NCBI GenBank assembly: GCA_021777055.1
Contig: JAIQZO010000084.1
Coordinates: 1-64,000 of the forward strand
Length of the DNA: 64,000 nt
Direction: 5' to 3'
From: Candidatus Anammoxibacter sp.
Lineage (GTDB): Bacteria; Planctomycetota; Brocadiia; Brocadiales; Anammoxibacteraceae
Positions 45,187 through 52,594 of this stretch are shown in pieces. How positions within the stretch are numbered: position 1 is the first letter of the stretch; every line of letters starts with the position of its first letter. Both the position numbers and the translations under genes were made by a program. The notes below the pieces were generated by a model. That model did no database searches, was not told the origin of the DNA, and saw only the letters and a list, made by a program, of their open reading frames with translations.

Positions 45187-45557
45187 AGTTGAAATATTCG
45201 GATACAATTAGGGCAATGACGACATTAAAGGAAATACTGGATGAGCCTTTTTCGGTTATAGTAAGAGATGCCACAATTCAGCGTTTTGAGTATACATTCG
45301 AAGCACTTTGGAAATTTTTGAAGGAGTACCTAAAAGAACGTGAAGGTATTATATGCAATTCCCCCAAGTCCTGTTATAGGGAGTTCTTTAGGTTGGAGAT
45401 GATAACAGAGAATGAAACTGTAAAATTTCTTGAGATGACGGATGACAGAAACATGACTTCTCATACTTACAAAGAAGAGGTTTCCATGGTTCTATATGAA
45501 AAGATGCGCAATCACTATATATTGATGGAGTGTCTCATGAAAAAAATTGCGGTTTAG
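45174..45557 (+). CDS. HEPN-domain toxin (nucleotidyltransferase substrate-binding family)
   Basis: 127-aa all-helical protein: KYSDTIRAMTTLKEILDEPF, QRFEYTFEALWKFLKEYLKE, and the catalytic-type RX4H motif in DDRNMTSHTYKEE. This is the HI0074/HEPN family, RNases paired with MNT antitoxins. The overlap with the MNT gene supports a single toxin-antitoxin unit. Its 3' end runs into a transposase fragment, so the last few residues may derive from that junction. Confidence 0.85.
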   Translation: MERLKLKYSDTIRAMTTLKEILDEPFSVIVRDATIQRFEYTFEALWKFLKEYLKEREGIICNSPKSCYREFFRLEMITENETVKFLEMTDDRNMTSHTYKEEVSMVLYEKMRNHYILMECLMKKIAV

Positions 45558-45593
45558 ATGTTTCTATTTTATTATGGCAGGGACGTTTTGCTC

Positions 45594-45949
45594 CATGCCC
45601 AATAGATGATGTTCATCTTTTGGGCGCAGTACGATATGGGGAATTAAATCCTGTAAAAGCAAGATTTGTGAATAAGCCCGATCAGTGGAAGTTTAGTAGT
45701 GCAAAAGCTTATTTTTACCAAGAAGAGGACATTTTAGTAAAACCATCACAACTTAATGATACGGTAAGTGATTGGGAGGAATTTCTTGGCTTGGAACCGT
45801 CAAATGAAGATATCAAAACATTACAAAGGTACGAACGAACTGGCCGCCCACTTGGAAATGAAAGTTTTATAATCAGTCTTGAGAAATCTATAGGAAGACA
45901 TCTAAAACCTAAGAAGCCTGGGTGGAAACTCAAGCAAGAAATAAATTAA
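45594..45949 (+). pseudogene. REP-associated Y1 transposase, C-terminal fragment
   Basis: LLGAVRYGELNPVKARFVNK, PDQWKFSSAKAYF, SDWEEFLGL, LQRYERTGRPLGNESFI and GRHLKPKKPGWKLK match the C-terminal half of IS200-like REP-associated tyrosine transposases (consensus ARYVELNPVRAGLV). The HUH and Tyr catalytic part is missing; the frame is open at its 5' side into the HEPN gene. Confidence 0.8.
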
Positions 45950-46102
45950 TATGGTGTCCCCAGATAACCTAATAGTAGGAAATCCACTTGAATAGAGAGT
46001 AAAATCCCATGAATTGCAAGTTCTATTGTTACACGCAGCAACAGTCATAACAGGCGCCAATATCCGCAGTTACAGAAACGACAAAAGCAGCAAACATAAT
46101 GA

Positions 46103-46141
46103 TTCATTTTGTCCGGATTCAAATCCTGGCACCCCAGCCAT
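46103..46141 (+). repeat. attR-like duplication of the tRNA-Gln 3' end
   Basis: TTCATTTTGTCCGG followed by ATTCAAATCCTGGCACCCCA and GCCAT matches the 3' half of the tRNA at 40367-40405 with two substitutions. It lacks the 5' half of a tRNA, so it is not a second gene. Confidence 0.88.
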
Positions 46142-46182
46142 AACTATATATTATAGTGTTTTTGATTGCTTTGCTTAGAAAC

Positions 46183-46554
46183 CTACTGACGAATTCTGAT
46201 TCTATGAACTTCCAATATCAGCAACTTTCCTTTATAATAACGCATATCATTTTGAGACAATAGGAACTTTTTTAGTCTTTCCAAAAGTAGCAGAATAATT
46301 TCTGGGCGATTTCTCAACTGAATGGCAATAATACCTTTATAGTTTGGCGGGTGGTATGTTACGATGTCTGAGAAATCTCCATTTAAAGAGATCAGGATTG
46401 CGTTTAGCTGTTGAGCCTTTTCAATAACAACTTGATCTGGCGATTCTACAGGAAGATGCTCTCTAAGTTTTAAGACTTCATGGTTTTCGTTGCAAAGATA
46501 TTGAATTACTGAGTTTGGGACACAATGGTCTGCAAAGAATTTTAATCCCATCAA
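46183..46554 (-). CDS. DUF5615 PIN-like toxin
   Basis: 123 aa. Begins LKFFADHCVPNSVIQYL (PIN-like first acidic residue, normally D-E/N) and has AILISLNGDFSDIVTYHPPN, the second acidic cluster. The family members are putative ribonucleases of toxin-antitoxin systems. It overlaps the DUF433 gene by four bases. It lies just outside the tRNA-Gln island. Confidence 0.85.
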   Translation of the reverse strand: MMGLKFFADHCVPNSVIQYLCNENHEVLKLREHLPVESPDQVVIEKAQQLNAILISLNGDFSDIVTYHPPNYKGIIAIQLRNRPEIILLLLERLKKFLLSQNDMRYYKGKLLILEVHRIRIRQ

Positions 46555-46775
46555 ACCGCAACCTCAAAATCTGATAAATCTCGTGCATAATTAAGACATG
46601 CCGCAATATGTTCTTTCTTAAGATCTGGAAACTCCTTGATAATTTCTTCAGCACACCAACCTGCAGCAAGATATCCAAGAATAAGGCTTACAGGAATCCT
46701 CGTTTCTTTGATGCGTGGTTTGCCCCGAAGAATATCATTTGTACTAGTAATATGATCCTTCCAATCGATTTCCAT
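46551..46775 (-). CDS. DUF433 antitoxin
   Basis: 74 aa with the DUF433 pattern: ILRGKPRIKETRIPVSLILG, LAAGWCAEEIIKEFPDLKKE, HIAACLNYA. These winged-helix-like proteins precede DUF5615 toxins. AAGGAAGT is the ribosome binding site. Confidence 0.88.
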   Translation of the reverse strand: MEIDWKDHITSTNDILRGKPRIKETRIPVSLILGYLAAGWCAEEIIKEFPDLKKEHIAACLNYARDLSDFEVAV

Positions 46776-47012
46776 ACTACTTCCTTATAATTGAATTTCG
46801 CATAATTAAATAATAGGCCAAGCCACTATTTATTTAATCTATATGACTTTCTAAATGGTAAAAACCCCCAATTATTATTCAACATGCTTTAGAATTAAAT
46901 TATTATCGCCTTTAATTTTGTAGCCGTCAACATCTAAAATCTGATTTTATTTTATCTATACCATGCTAAGTAACAATCCTATTCTCATCCTGATAATAAA
47001 TACAACTCTTCT
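46776..47012. other. Gene-free gap
   Basis: AT-rich; nothing identified. Confidence 0.4.
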
Positions 47013-47264
47013 TCATACATCAGAATCACAATAATTTTCAGATCTCTTAATATTTACTAAAATATGAAAATGGTTACCCATAATACAAAAACCAATAACG
47101 TCCACAAAGAATACTGCTCTTAACCTCTTTAGTAAATTCAGCAAATAATCCTTTTCAACATCCTCAAGCATAACCCCTGGCAAAGCTGGCTGGGAAACCA
47201 CATGATAAATAATATCTTCTTCTTTTACTACGAATCGCAATATTCTAGTATTTGCCTGTCCCAA
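47013..47264 (-). pseudogene. REP-associated Y1 transposase, N-terminal fragment
   Basis: VVKEEDIIYHVVSQPALPGV, then LRAVFFVDVIGFCIMGNHFH and ILVNI: the HUH motif is HFH. The frame stops soon after, before the catalytic Tyr helix. It faces the opposite way to the C-terminal fragment at 45594-45949 and is not simply its missing half. Confidence 0.75.
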
Positions 47265-47458
47265 ACGATGAATAGCTTTCAGCCTTCAGTCTTCAACCTA
47301 ATCACCTAATCAGTCACGTACATAGTACTAATAGTTGTATTTTGCACAACAACAATAAAAGGCATTTTAATCACCATATAAATCCTATGAATATTTAATA
47401 TTTTTATAACCACCTTTATTACCACTCATTACAACTAAAACAAAAAACTGCTTAGAAA

Positions 47459-47475
47459 AAGGCACATCAATTGCA
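47459..47475 (+). promoter_or_regulatory. Sigma-54 (-24/-12) promoter
   Basis: AAGGCACATCAATTGCA matches the consensus GGCAC-N5-TTGCA, with exactly ten bases between GG (47461-47462) and GC (47473-47474). It predicts a start about 65 bases before the ATG of the following gene, which has its own AAGGAGG. Confidence 0.75.
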
Positions 47476-47550
47476 AAATTAGTAAGACAGAGTATCTGTT
47501 TCGCAATTAATATTTCCTTTTAAAAATTTAAAAAAAGGAGGATTTTGCAA

Positions 47551-47973
47551 ATGATGATCGCACTAAAAAGAGAATCAAATTTTAACATCCATGCAGATAG
47601 ATCCCTTAGAATTTCATTAGATATAAATAGAACGTTTGCTAATTACGTTGATGATTACTTGTGCAATAAACACTTAAAGATCCAAATAAGAGAATTTATT
47701 ACGTTAATAATTAACAGATCACTGCTCTTAACAGGCGATAAAGAGACGGAAAATCTATGCAGAAACTCTACGATAAAAACCAGAAATTTTAATAATTACA
47801 CAAGAAACAATAGTTTGTTAATCGATTTAAATAGGCTTTTATCAATTATTATAAACGGCGAATCAGAGATCTTGAAAATTATGCTTAATAACTTAACCAG
47901 TGAAATCGATATCCAGCACTTATTTCCTTTGCTTACAAAAACAAATAGATCGTTTTTTCTAATAAAGTGCTAG
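47551..47973 (+). CDS. Hypothetical protein under sigma-54 control
   Basis: 140 aa, not recognised. It is Asn/Ile/Leu-rich: SLRISLDINRTFANYVDDYL, a helix IREFITLIINRSLLL, and a C-terminal NSLLIDLNRLLSIIINGESE. No signal peptide. The ATG is chosen because AAAGGAGG lies seven to eight bases upstream. A -24/-12 promoter precedes it, so expression probably depends on an NtrC-type activator such as the one encoded at 18187-19590. It stands alone in a decayed region, so it may be a recent arrival or orphan. Confidence 0.6.
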   Translation: MMIALKRESNFNIHADRSLRISLDINRTFANYVDDYLCNKHLKIQIREFITLIINRSLLLTGDKETENLCRNSTIKTRNFNNYTRNNSLLIDLNRLLSIIINGESEILKIMLNNLTSEIDIQHLFPLLTKTNRSFFLIKC

Positions 47974-48085
47974 ATAAGAAATTCCTAAAGAAACAACTTG
48001 AACTTTTGGCCTTTAGATTCTTACACCGTAATTGTGCTAATTTATCTTGCACATTTTATAATCAACTGAAAATAAAGTTTTTTTT

Positions 48086-48190
48086 AAGGTTCAAGGTTCA
48101 AGGTTCAAGGTTCAAGGTTCAAGGTTCACAGTTCACAGTTCAAAGGTTAAATATACGGAAACAAAAAAAGACGTTAAACCTTGAAACCCT
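48086..48190. repeat. AAGGTTC tandem repeats with distal inverted copy
   Basis: Six contiguous AAGGTTC heptamers, then ACAGTTC twice. The complement AACCTTGAAACC follows at 48178, so the whole could fold as a hairpin. No spacers, hence not CRISPR. Confidence 0.7.
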
Positions 48191-48214
48191 ATAAATTTCA
48201 AATATTTTTGGCTA

Positions 48215-48335
48215 GATTTAGGTTAAATTTGTTTCAGCTGATTGGGTCGAACCTGAAGCGCAGCCTTAGTAGCTGCGTTGAGGGTTCGCCTAATTGAAGA
48301 TTGGAGAAAGTGAGCACAAATATAACGATCAAAAA
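48215..48335. repeat. Imperfect palindromic repeat, family B copy 4
   Basis: The core is well kept: TAAATTTGTTTCAGCTGATT, GAAGCGCAGCCTTAGTAGC, TTGAAGATTGGAGAAAG. GGGTCGAACC and GGTTCGCC form the inner stem. The outer ends have diverged. Confidence 0.65.
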
Positions 48336-48627
48336 ACCAGGTTGTTACTTTTAAAACCATTAGGCAGAAAACATCGATAGGAACCAATTTGTTAGTTGTT
48401 CGCCTTGTTGTTTCCGCCATAATTATATCACGGGTACTAGTGTAAGTTGAATATACGAAGGCATTATAAGTTTAAATTGCTTTAGTTTGTACATTTTTGA
48501 AAAAGGTTGCAAATGAAACCTAGAATTAATGTATTCAACGTTGATGATTTTGTTAACGTTAAATTTGAAGTTAAGTGGAAAGTGTAGATTGAATTATCAA
48601 TTTCCAATAAACAAGGAGGAGATTAGA

Positions 48628-49221
48628 ATGATTAAAAAAGTATTAGTGTGTGTAATATCTGTTTTTATAATATTGACAAATTTCTCTGTTTCTGAATCAA
48701 ACGCTGTAATCTTTCATCCTGATAAAAATGATATTGCGGAAGCAATCAAATATGGCAAAGATAATAAAAGAACAAATTTAACCACTTTTTCAAGAAAGTG
48801 GACAGTTCGCCTTGGCAAGGAAGTTGGATGGGCAACTTTATTTACCGGTTTTCATAATGTTGCTTTTAAAGCGAGAAAATCTCATATTGAGCATAAAGAA
48901 TTAACATCAAATCAAATAAATGAAGCTGTAGATATAGGTAAAGAACTCACTTTTACGGTATCCATACTGGGAAACGGTGCTGATTTTGCCCGAGAATATC
49001 AAGCAATGCTTAAGCTAGACAATAGTTTTATTGCTCCAACATTTGACTTTATTCCTGAATATGCCGAAGCAAGTGAATCTTGACCAGACCAACCTGATAG
49101 CATTGCAGGTTGTGTTTTTAAATTTCCCATTGAAAATGTTAAAGAGAGTTCTTTGTTAACTTTAATCTTAAAACCTTTCGACGGTGATGTATTACAGTTT
49201 GATTTATCTAAAATGCAATGA
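48628..49221 (+). pseudogene. Exported protein interrupted by an in-frame TGA
   Basis: The start ATG follows AAGGAGGAG. Residues 1-27 are a signal peptide (KKVLVCVISVFIILTNFSVS, then ESNAV). The mature part includes IAEAIKYGKDNKRTNLTTFS, RKWTVRLGKEVGWATLFTGF and ELTFTVSILGNGADFAREYQ. A TGA at 49081 stops the 151-residue product. Reading past it in the same frame gives PDQPDSIAGCVFKFPIENVK, LILKPFDGDVLQFDLSKMQ and a second TGA. That continuous, protein-like extension suggests a nonsense mutation in a roughly 197-codon gene, although the short form could still be made. Family not recognised. Confidence 0.65.
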
Positions 49222-49355
49222 TTAACATCAATTCAAAATAAGTGACAGAAACATTTCTATACATTTTTTAGTTCAGTTACTTAAAAGAGTTGACGGCCAG
49301 ATGGGAATTAATGACCATCTGTTTATATTAAAGCTAATTGAAAGCCATCCTATGT

Positions 49356-49450
49356 AGGTTGTCCGAGAATAAGCATTTTGACAGATTCTTGCGTCATAAC
49401 TCATTTTATATTATCTTTAGATTTTGAGATTTTACATTCTTGGACAACCT
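49356..49450. repeat. 95-bp element with 15-bp terminal inverted repeats
   Basis: AGGTTGTCCGAGAAT and the complement of the right end, AGGTTGTCCAAGAAT, differ at one base. GTTGTCC is also the start of the family A terminal repeats. No coding content. Confidence 0.65.
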
Positions 49451-49507
49451 GTTAACATCTGATCCAGGTAGAGAAGACTCCACGTTCTTTAAACATGCGA
49501 TTACCAC

Positions 49508-51151
49508 CTACCTTAGAACACAGGTCTTTTCATTAAGTCCATCAATCAGGACACGTTGGTTTTCAGTATAATCAACCGGCACTTCAATCACATGCACGCC
49601 TTCTTGTATCAGATGGTCTTCAAGTAAAGCAAATAGCTCTTCGGACGATTCCACATGATGTCCGTCTGCTCCATAGCTCTTGGCATACTGCACAAAGTCT
49701 GGATTACCATAGTCCAAACCAAAATTCGGGAATCCCGCTCCGGCCTGCTTCCATTTTATCATCCCATAGGCATTATCCCTTAAAACAATAACAATAAGGT
49801 TTAGCTTTAAACGCACGGCAGTTTCAAGCTCCTGAGAGTTCATCATAAAACCACCGTCACCGCAAATGGCAATTACCTTTCTATCAGGACACGCTATTTT
49901 TGCGCCCATTGCAGATGGAAGACCCGCGCCCATCGTTGCCAACGCATTATCAAGAAGTATGGTATTTCTCTCGTATGCTTTATAATTCCTGGCAAACCAT
50001 ATCTTATAAACACCGTTATCAAGCGCTATAATACCATCAGATGGCATCACCTTTCGTACCATTGCAACAAGATACTGAGGTAAGATCGGAAATCTTGTAT
50101 CATCGCTCATTTTTGCGAGGTTTTCGTCAACTTCCTTTTTTACAAGCTCGTAGTAACTGAAGTCCCAATTCGGATTTTTTTCCAACCTTTCAGCTAACGC
50201 CTCTATAGTACAGGCGATATCCGCGACAATGTCAAGCTGAGGAAAATAGACTTCGTCTATTTGTGATTCAAAATAGTTGACATGTATTACCGATGCACCA
50301 CCATGCTCCATAAAGAACGGCGGCTTTTCCATAACATCATGCCCCACGTTTATTATCAAGTCTGCCCTGTTTATAGCGCAGTGCAGGTAATCATTGTCTG
50401 AAAGGGCCGCGGTCCCCAGAAACTGAGGAGATCTTTCATCAACCACTCCTTTTCCCATTTGGGTGTTAACAAAATATATACCTGTCTTATCTAGAAGTTT
50501 GGGTAAGGCGTGACTGGTTCTGTTTCGATTGGCGGCAGCTCCTATGAGAAGAAGGGGCATTTTTGCTTTGTTTATCATATCAACCGCTATCTTTATGGCC
50601 GTCTCATCGGGATTTGGCCTGTAAACTCTGTGAACGGCATAAGGACTTGAGGTGCACTCTTCGGCTGCAACATCTTCTGGTAACTCTATATGCACCGCTC
50701 CGGGGCGTTCTTCGTGGGCAATCTTGACAGCCTGGCGAACAGTAACTGGAATATTATCACCGGTTACCAGTTGCTTTGAAAATTTAGTAACCGGGCCCAT
50801 CATCTCCACTATATTAATGACCTGAAACTTCCCCTGCTTGCTCTTTTTTATGGGTTTTTGCCCTGTAATTATCATCATTGGCATAGCGCCCAGTTGGGCA
50901 TAGGCCGCGGTAGTTATCAAATTTGTTGCACCAGGCCCAAGTGTGGCGATACATATGCCAACCTTACCGGTTAAACGCCCCAAAGTTGCAGCCATAAAAC
51001 CGGCACCCTGTTCATGCCTGGTAAGTACTAATTTTATCTTAGATTCTCGTAATGATTCAAGGAAATCAAGGTTTTCTTCACCAGGAATACCAAAAATATA
51101 CTCAACCCCTTCGTTTTCCAATGATTTAACAAACAGATCTGATGCTTTCAT
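49508..51151 (-). CDS. ThDP-dependent acetolactate-synthase-type enzyme, paralog 1
   Basis: 547 aa. Typical three-domain ThDP enzyme: Pyr domain with catalytic Glu47 (LTRHEQGAGFMAATLGRLTG), central domain (LLLIGAAANRNRT), and PP domain with ICGDGGFMMNSQELETAV, ending in NAYGMIKW for ThDP/Mg binding. Closest by motif to acetolactate synthase large subunits that lack a regulatory subunit. The start was moved to the ATG of KASDLFVK, preceded by GGAGGG, giving the same length as paralog 2. The product could be acetolactate or another decarboxylation/ligation product; pairing with an aldehyde dehydrogenase leaves this open. Confidence 0.85.
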   Translation of the reverse strand: MKASDLFVKSLENEGVEYIFGIPGEENLDFLESLRESKIKLVLTRHEQGAGFMAATLGRLTGKVGICIATLGPGATNLITTAAYAQLGAMPMMIITGQKPIKKSKQGKFQVINIVEMMGPVTKFSKQLVTGDNIPVTVRQAVKIAHEERPGAVHIELPEDVAAEECTSSPYAVHRVYRPNPDETAIKIAVDMINKAKMPLLLIGAAANRNRTSHALPKLLDKTGIYFVNTQMGKGVVDERSPQFLGTAALSDNDYLHCAINRADLIINVGHDVMEKPPFFMEHGGASVIHVNYFESQIDEVYFPQLDIVADIACTIEALAERLEKNPNWDFSYYELVKKEVDENLAKMSDDTRFPILPQYLVAMVRKVMPSDGIIALDNGVYKIWFARNYKAYERNTILLDNALATMGAGLPSAMGAKIACPDRKVIAICGDGGFMMNSQELETAVRLKLNLIVIVLRDNAYGMIKWKQAGAGFPNFGLDYGNPDFVQYAKSYGADGHHVESSEELFALLEDHLIQEGVHVIEVPVDYTENQRVLIDGLNEKTCVLR

Positions 51152-52148
51152 TGACGTCCCTCCAATAAATAAGATTATTATTGCTTTTAAGCATATACTT
51201 CGCACAGGTATAAACGATCTAATATTTTGTAATTATTCAGAATAGAGTAGTCAGAATCCAGAATTCAGAATATAGCACTAGTTTTCAGATTAATTTCTGG
51301 TTGGTTGCCGGTTCGCAACAACAAATGCTAGGTTAAGTAGCGCTCAATTTTAAGAAACATTTCTTTAATCGCAAGGTCCTCCAACAGGATCGGTTTGAGG
51401 CGAACGCCCTTAGGACACGTTCCTCAACCTAACAATATTTATACAGCACAGATGGGCAAGTATGAAGTTTACCCACCAATTAAATGGCCTCAATATTGTG
51501 TTGGTTTTCTCATTCAGAATTTGGACTCCTGAATGCTGAATACGCTAAATAGATACAATATTTTCTTAAATATGAAACGATGGATTAACTATTGCACTAT
51601 AGTTTATAATACCTTTATACCTTTGTAAAAAACACTAGTATTTTCTGGTATATCAAACGGTACATATCCGAACTACTTAATTTCCATTTGAGCAACCATA
51701 CATCATTTAATTACACTCTTGCCATTATTTGCGAATTGTAAAATTATAATAAAAAAAGCCGTACAAAGATTTAGTCTCTATAGAGCGTTAAATTAAGCTG
51801 AAATCAACAGAAAATTGAACAACCAGGGCTAATTTTCTGTGGCTTATTATTACACATAAAGTTTTAAATGATCTAATGATTATCACTGGAAAGACGCCTT
51901 CAAGAAATCACGGATAAAGACGTAAGGATAAAGTTGCGGACAATGAACCAAGTAAATGTCAAAGTATGTTCCCACTGAAGATATTATTGAATTTGCTGCG
52001 AGGAGGCACCCTTATATTGAGAGTTTCCAAAGGAGTAGCCTAAGCGACATTGATGAAATCAGGATGAAATAACATTCAAAGATAGCCAAAATATGGATTG
52101 ACAAATTTCGAATTACTGATTATTTTGAATATAATTTAAAGATAGGGA
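51152..52148. other. Decayed spacer between paralog 1 and the aldehyde dehydrogenase
   Basis: No intact gene. It contains CAGAATTCAGAAT and TCATTCAGAATTTGG imperfect inverted repeats (about 51250-51550). At 52036-52110 a segment reads like protein (EIIEFAARRHPYIESF, SSLSDIDEIRMK), then a stop; the last part recurs at 62196-62270. Confidence 0.45.
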
Positions 52149-52176
52149 TAAAAACCCCCGTGTTTAGGCACGGGGG
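52149..52176 (-). terminator. Rho-independent terminator, minus strand
   Basis: CCCCCGTG and CACGGGGG enclose a six-base loop; on the minus strand the stem is followed by TTTTTATC. It would end transcripts coming from the aldehyde dehydrogenase gene. Confidence 0.75.
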
Positions 52177-52460
52177 CTAAAAGGAGATCCTTGCACCAAA
52201 AAAACGGTACAAGTTACCACGAGTACATAAAAAGTATACTCTGCTTTAAGAAAAATAACTGTGACGGATATTACATTTTGCAGCAGGATAGAAAAACAAA
52301 TTGGATTAACCAATGGTGTCTCATTACTTGAAATGCTATGGAAAAACGAATATTGGGATTGCGTTAGCTTGACACAGACAAGAGGTAACTCAAGTGTCAT
52401 AATTGTTGGGAAGTTTGACAATTATTTTGATTCGTCCTTCACGGACAATCATCTTTTCTT

Positions 52461-52553
52461 ATTAGTTTGTTTAAAAGCTTTGTTCAAAAACATAGAGAGC
52501 GTGGAAACAAACATTTTAATTTTTTTCTTTGTTTCCACGCTCTAAACAAACTA
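52461..52553. repeat. Nested palindromic element
   Basis: Outer arms AGTTTGTTTA and TAAACAAACT enclose a perfect 15-bp inner stem, GAGCGTGGAAACAAA with TTTGTTTCCACGCTC, around an AT-rich loop. Located 40 bases after the aldehyde dehydrogenase stop. It could be a miniature element or a strong 3' hairpin. Confidence 0.65.
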
Positions 52554-52594
52554 TTTTATCTAATTTCTACTTTCTTGTACTCAATGGGGCAACA

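Larger units (their letters stand above)
40367..46141. mobile_element. Integrative element inserted at the 3' end of tRNA-Gln
   Basis: Bounded by imperfect direct repeats of 39 bp, 40367-40405 in the tRNA and 46103-46141, differing at two bases. The integrase remnant reads toward the tRNA at the left boundary, as usual for tRNA-targeting islands. Cargo: an 89-aa unknown protein, an SF2 helicase, IS256 and ISL3 remnants, an MNT/HEPN pair and a Y1-transposase fragment. The integrase is broken, so the element is now fixed. Confidence 0.85.

Noticed and set aside
46081..46141. Second tRNA-Gln gene
   Set aside because: Only the 3' half is present; no D arm or 5' acceptor strand precedes it, so it is an attachment-site duplication.
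48086..48147. AAGGTTC heptamer array as a CRISPR
   Set aside because: The units are 7 bases and contiguous, with no spacers and no cas genes nearby.
47967..48194. 75-codon frame
   Set aside because: Its second half is a translation of the AAGGTTC repeats.
49081..49083. TGA read as selenocysteine
   Set aside because: No Cys homolog, redox motif or clear SECIS hairpin is visible; a nonsense mutation is simpler.
52149..52460. IS605/TnpB-type right end with guide RNA
   Set aside because: The CCCCCGTG hairpin alone suggested it, but no tnpB sequence, transposase or guide-like scaffold is present; a plain minus-strand terminator explains it.
52261..52545. 94-codon plus-strand frame
   Set aside because: It runs through the perfect palindrome at 52497-52542, has no ribosome binding site and no family features.
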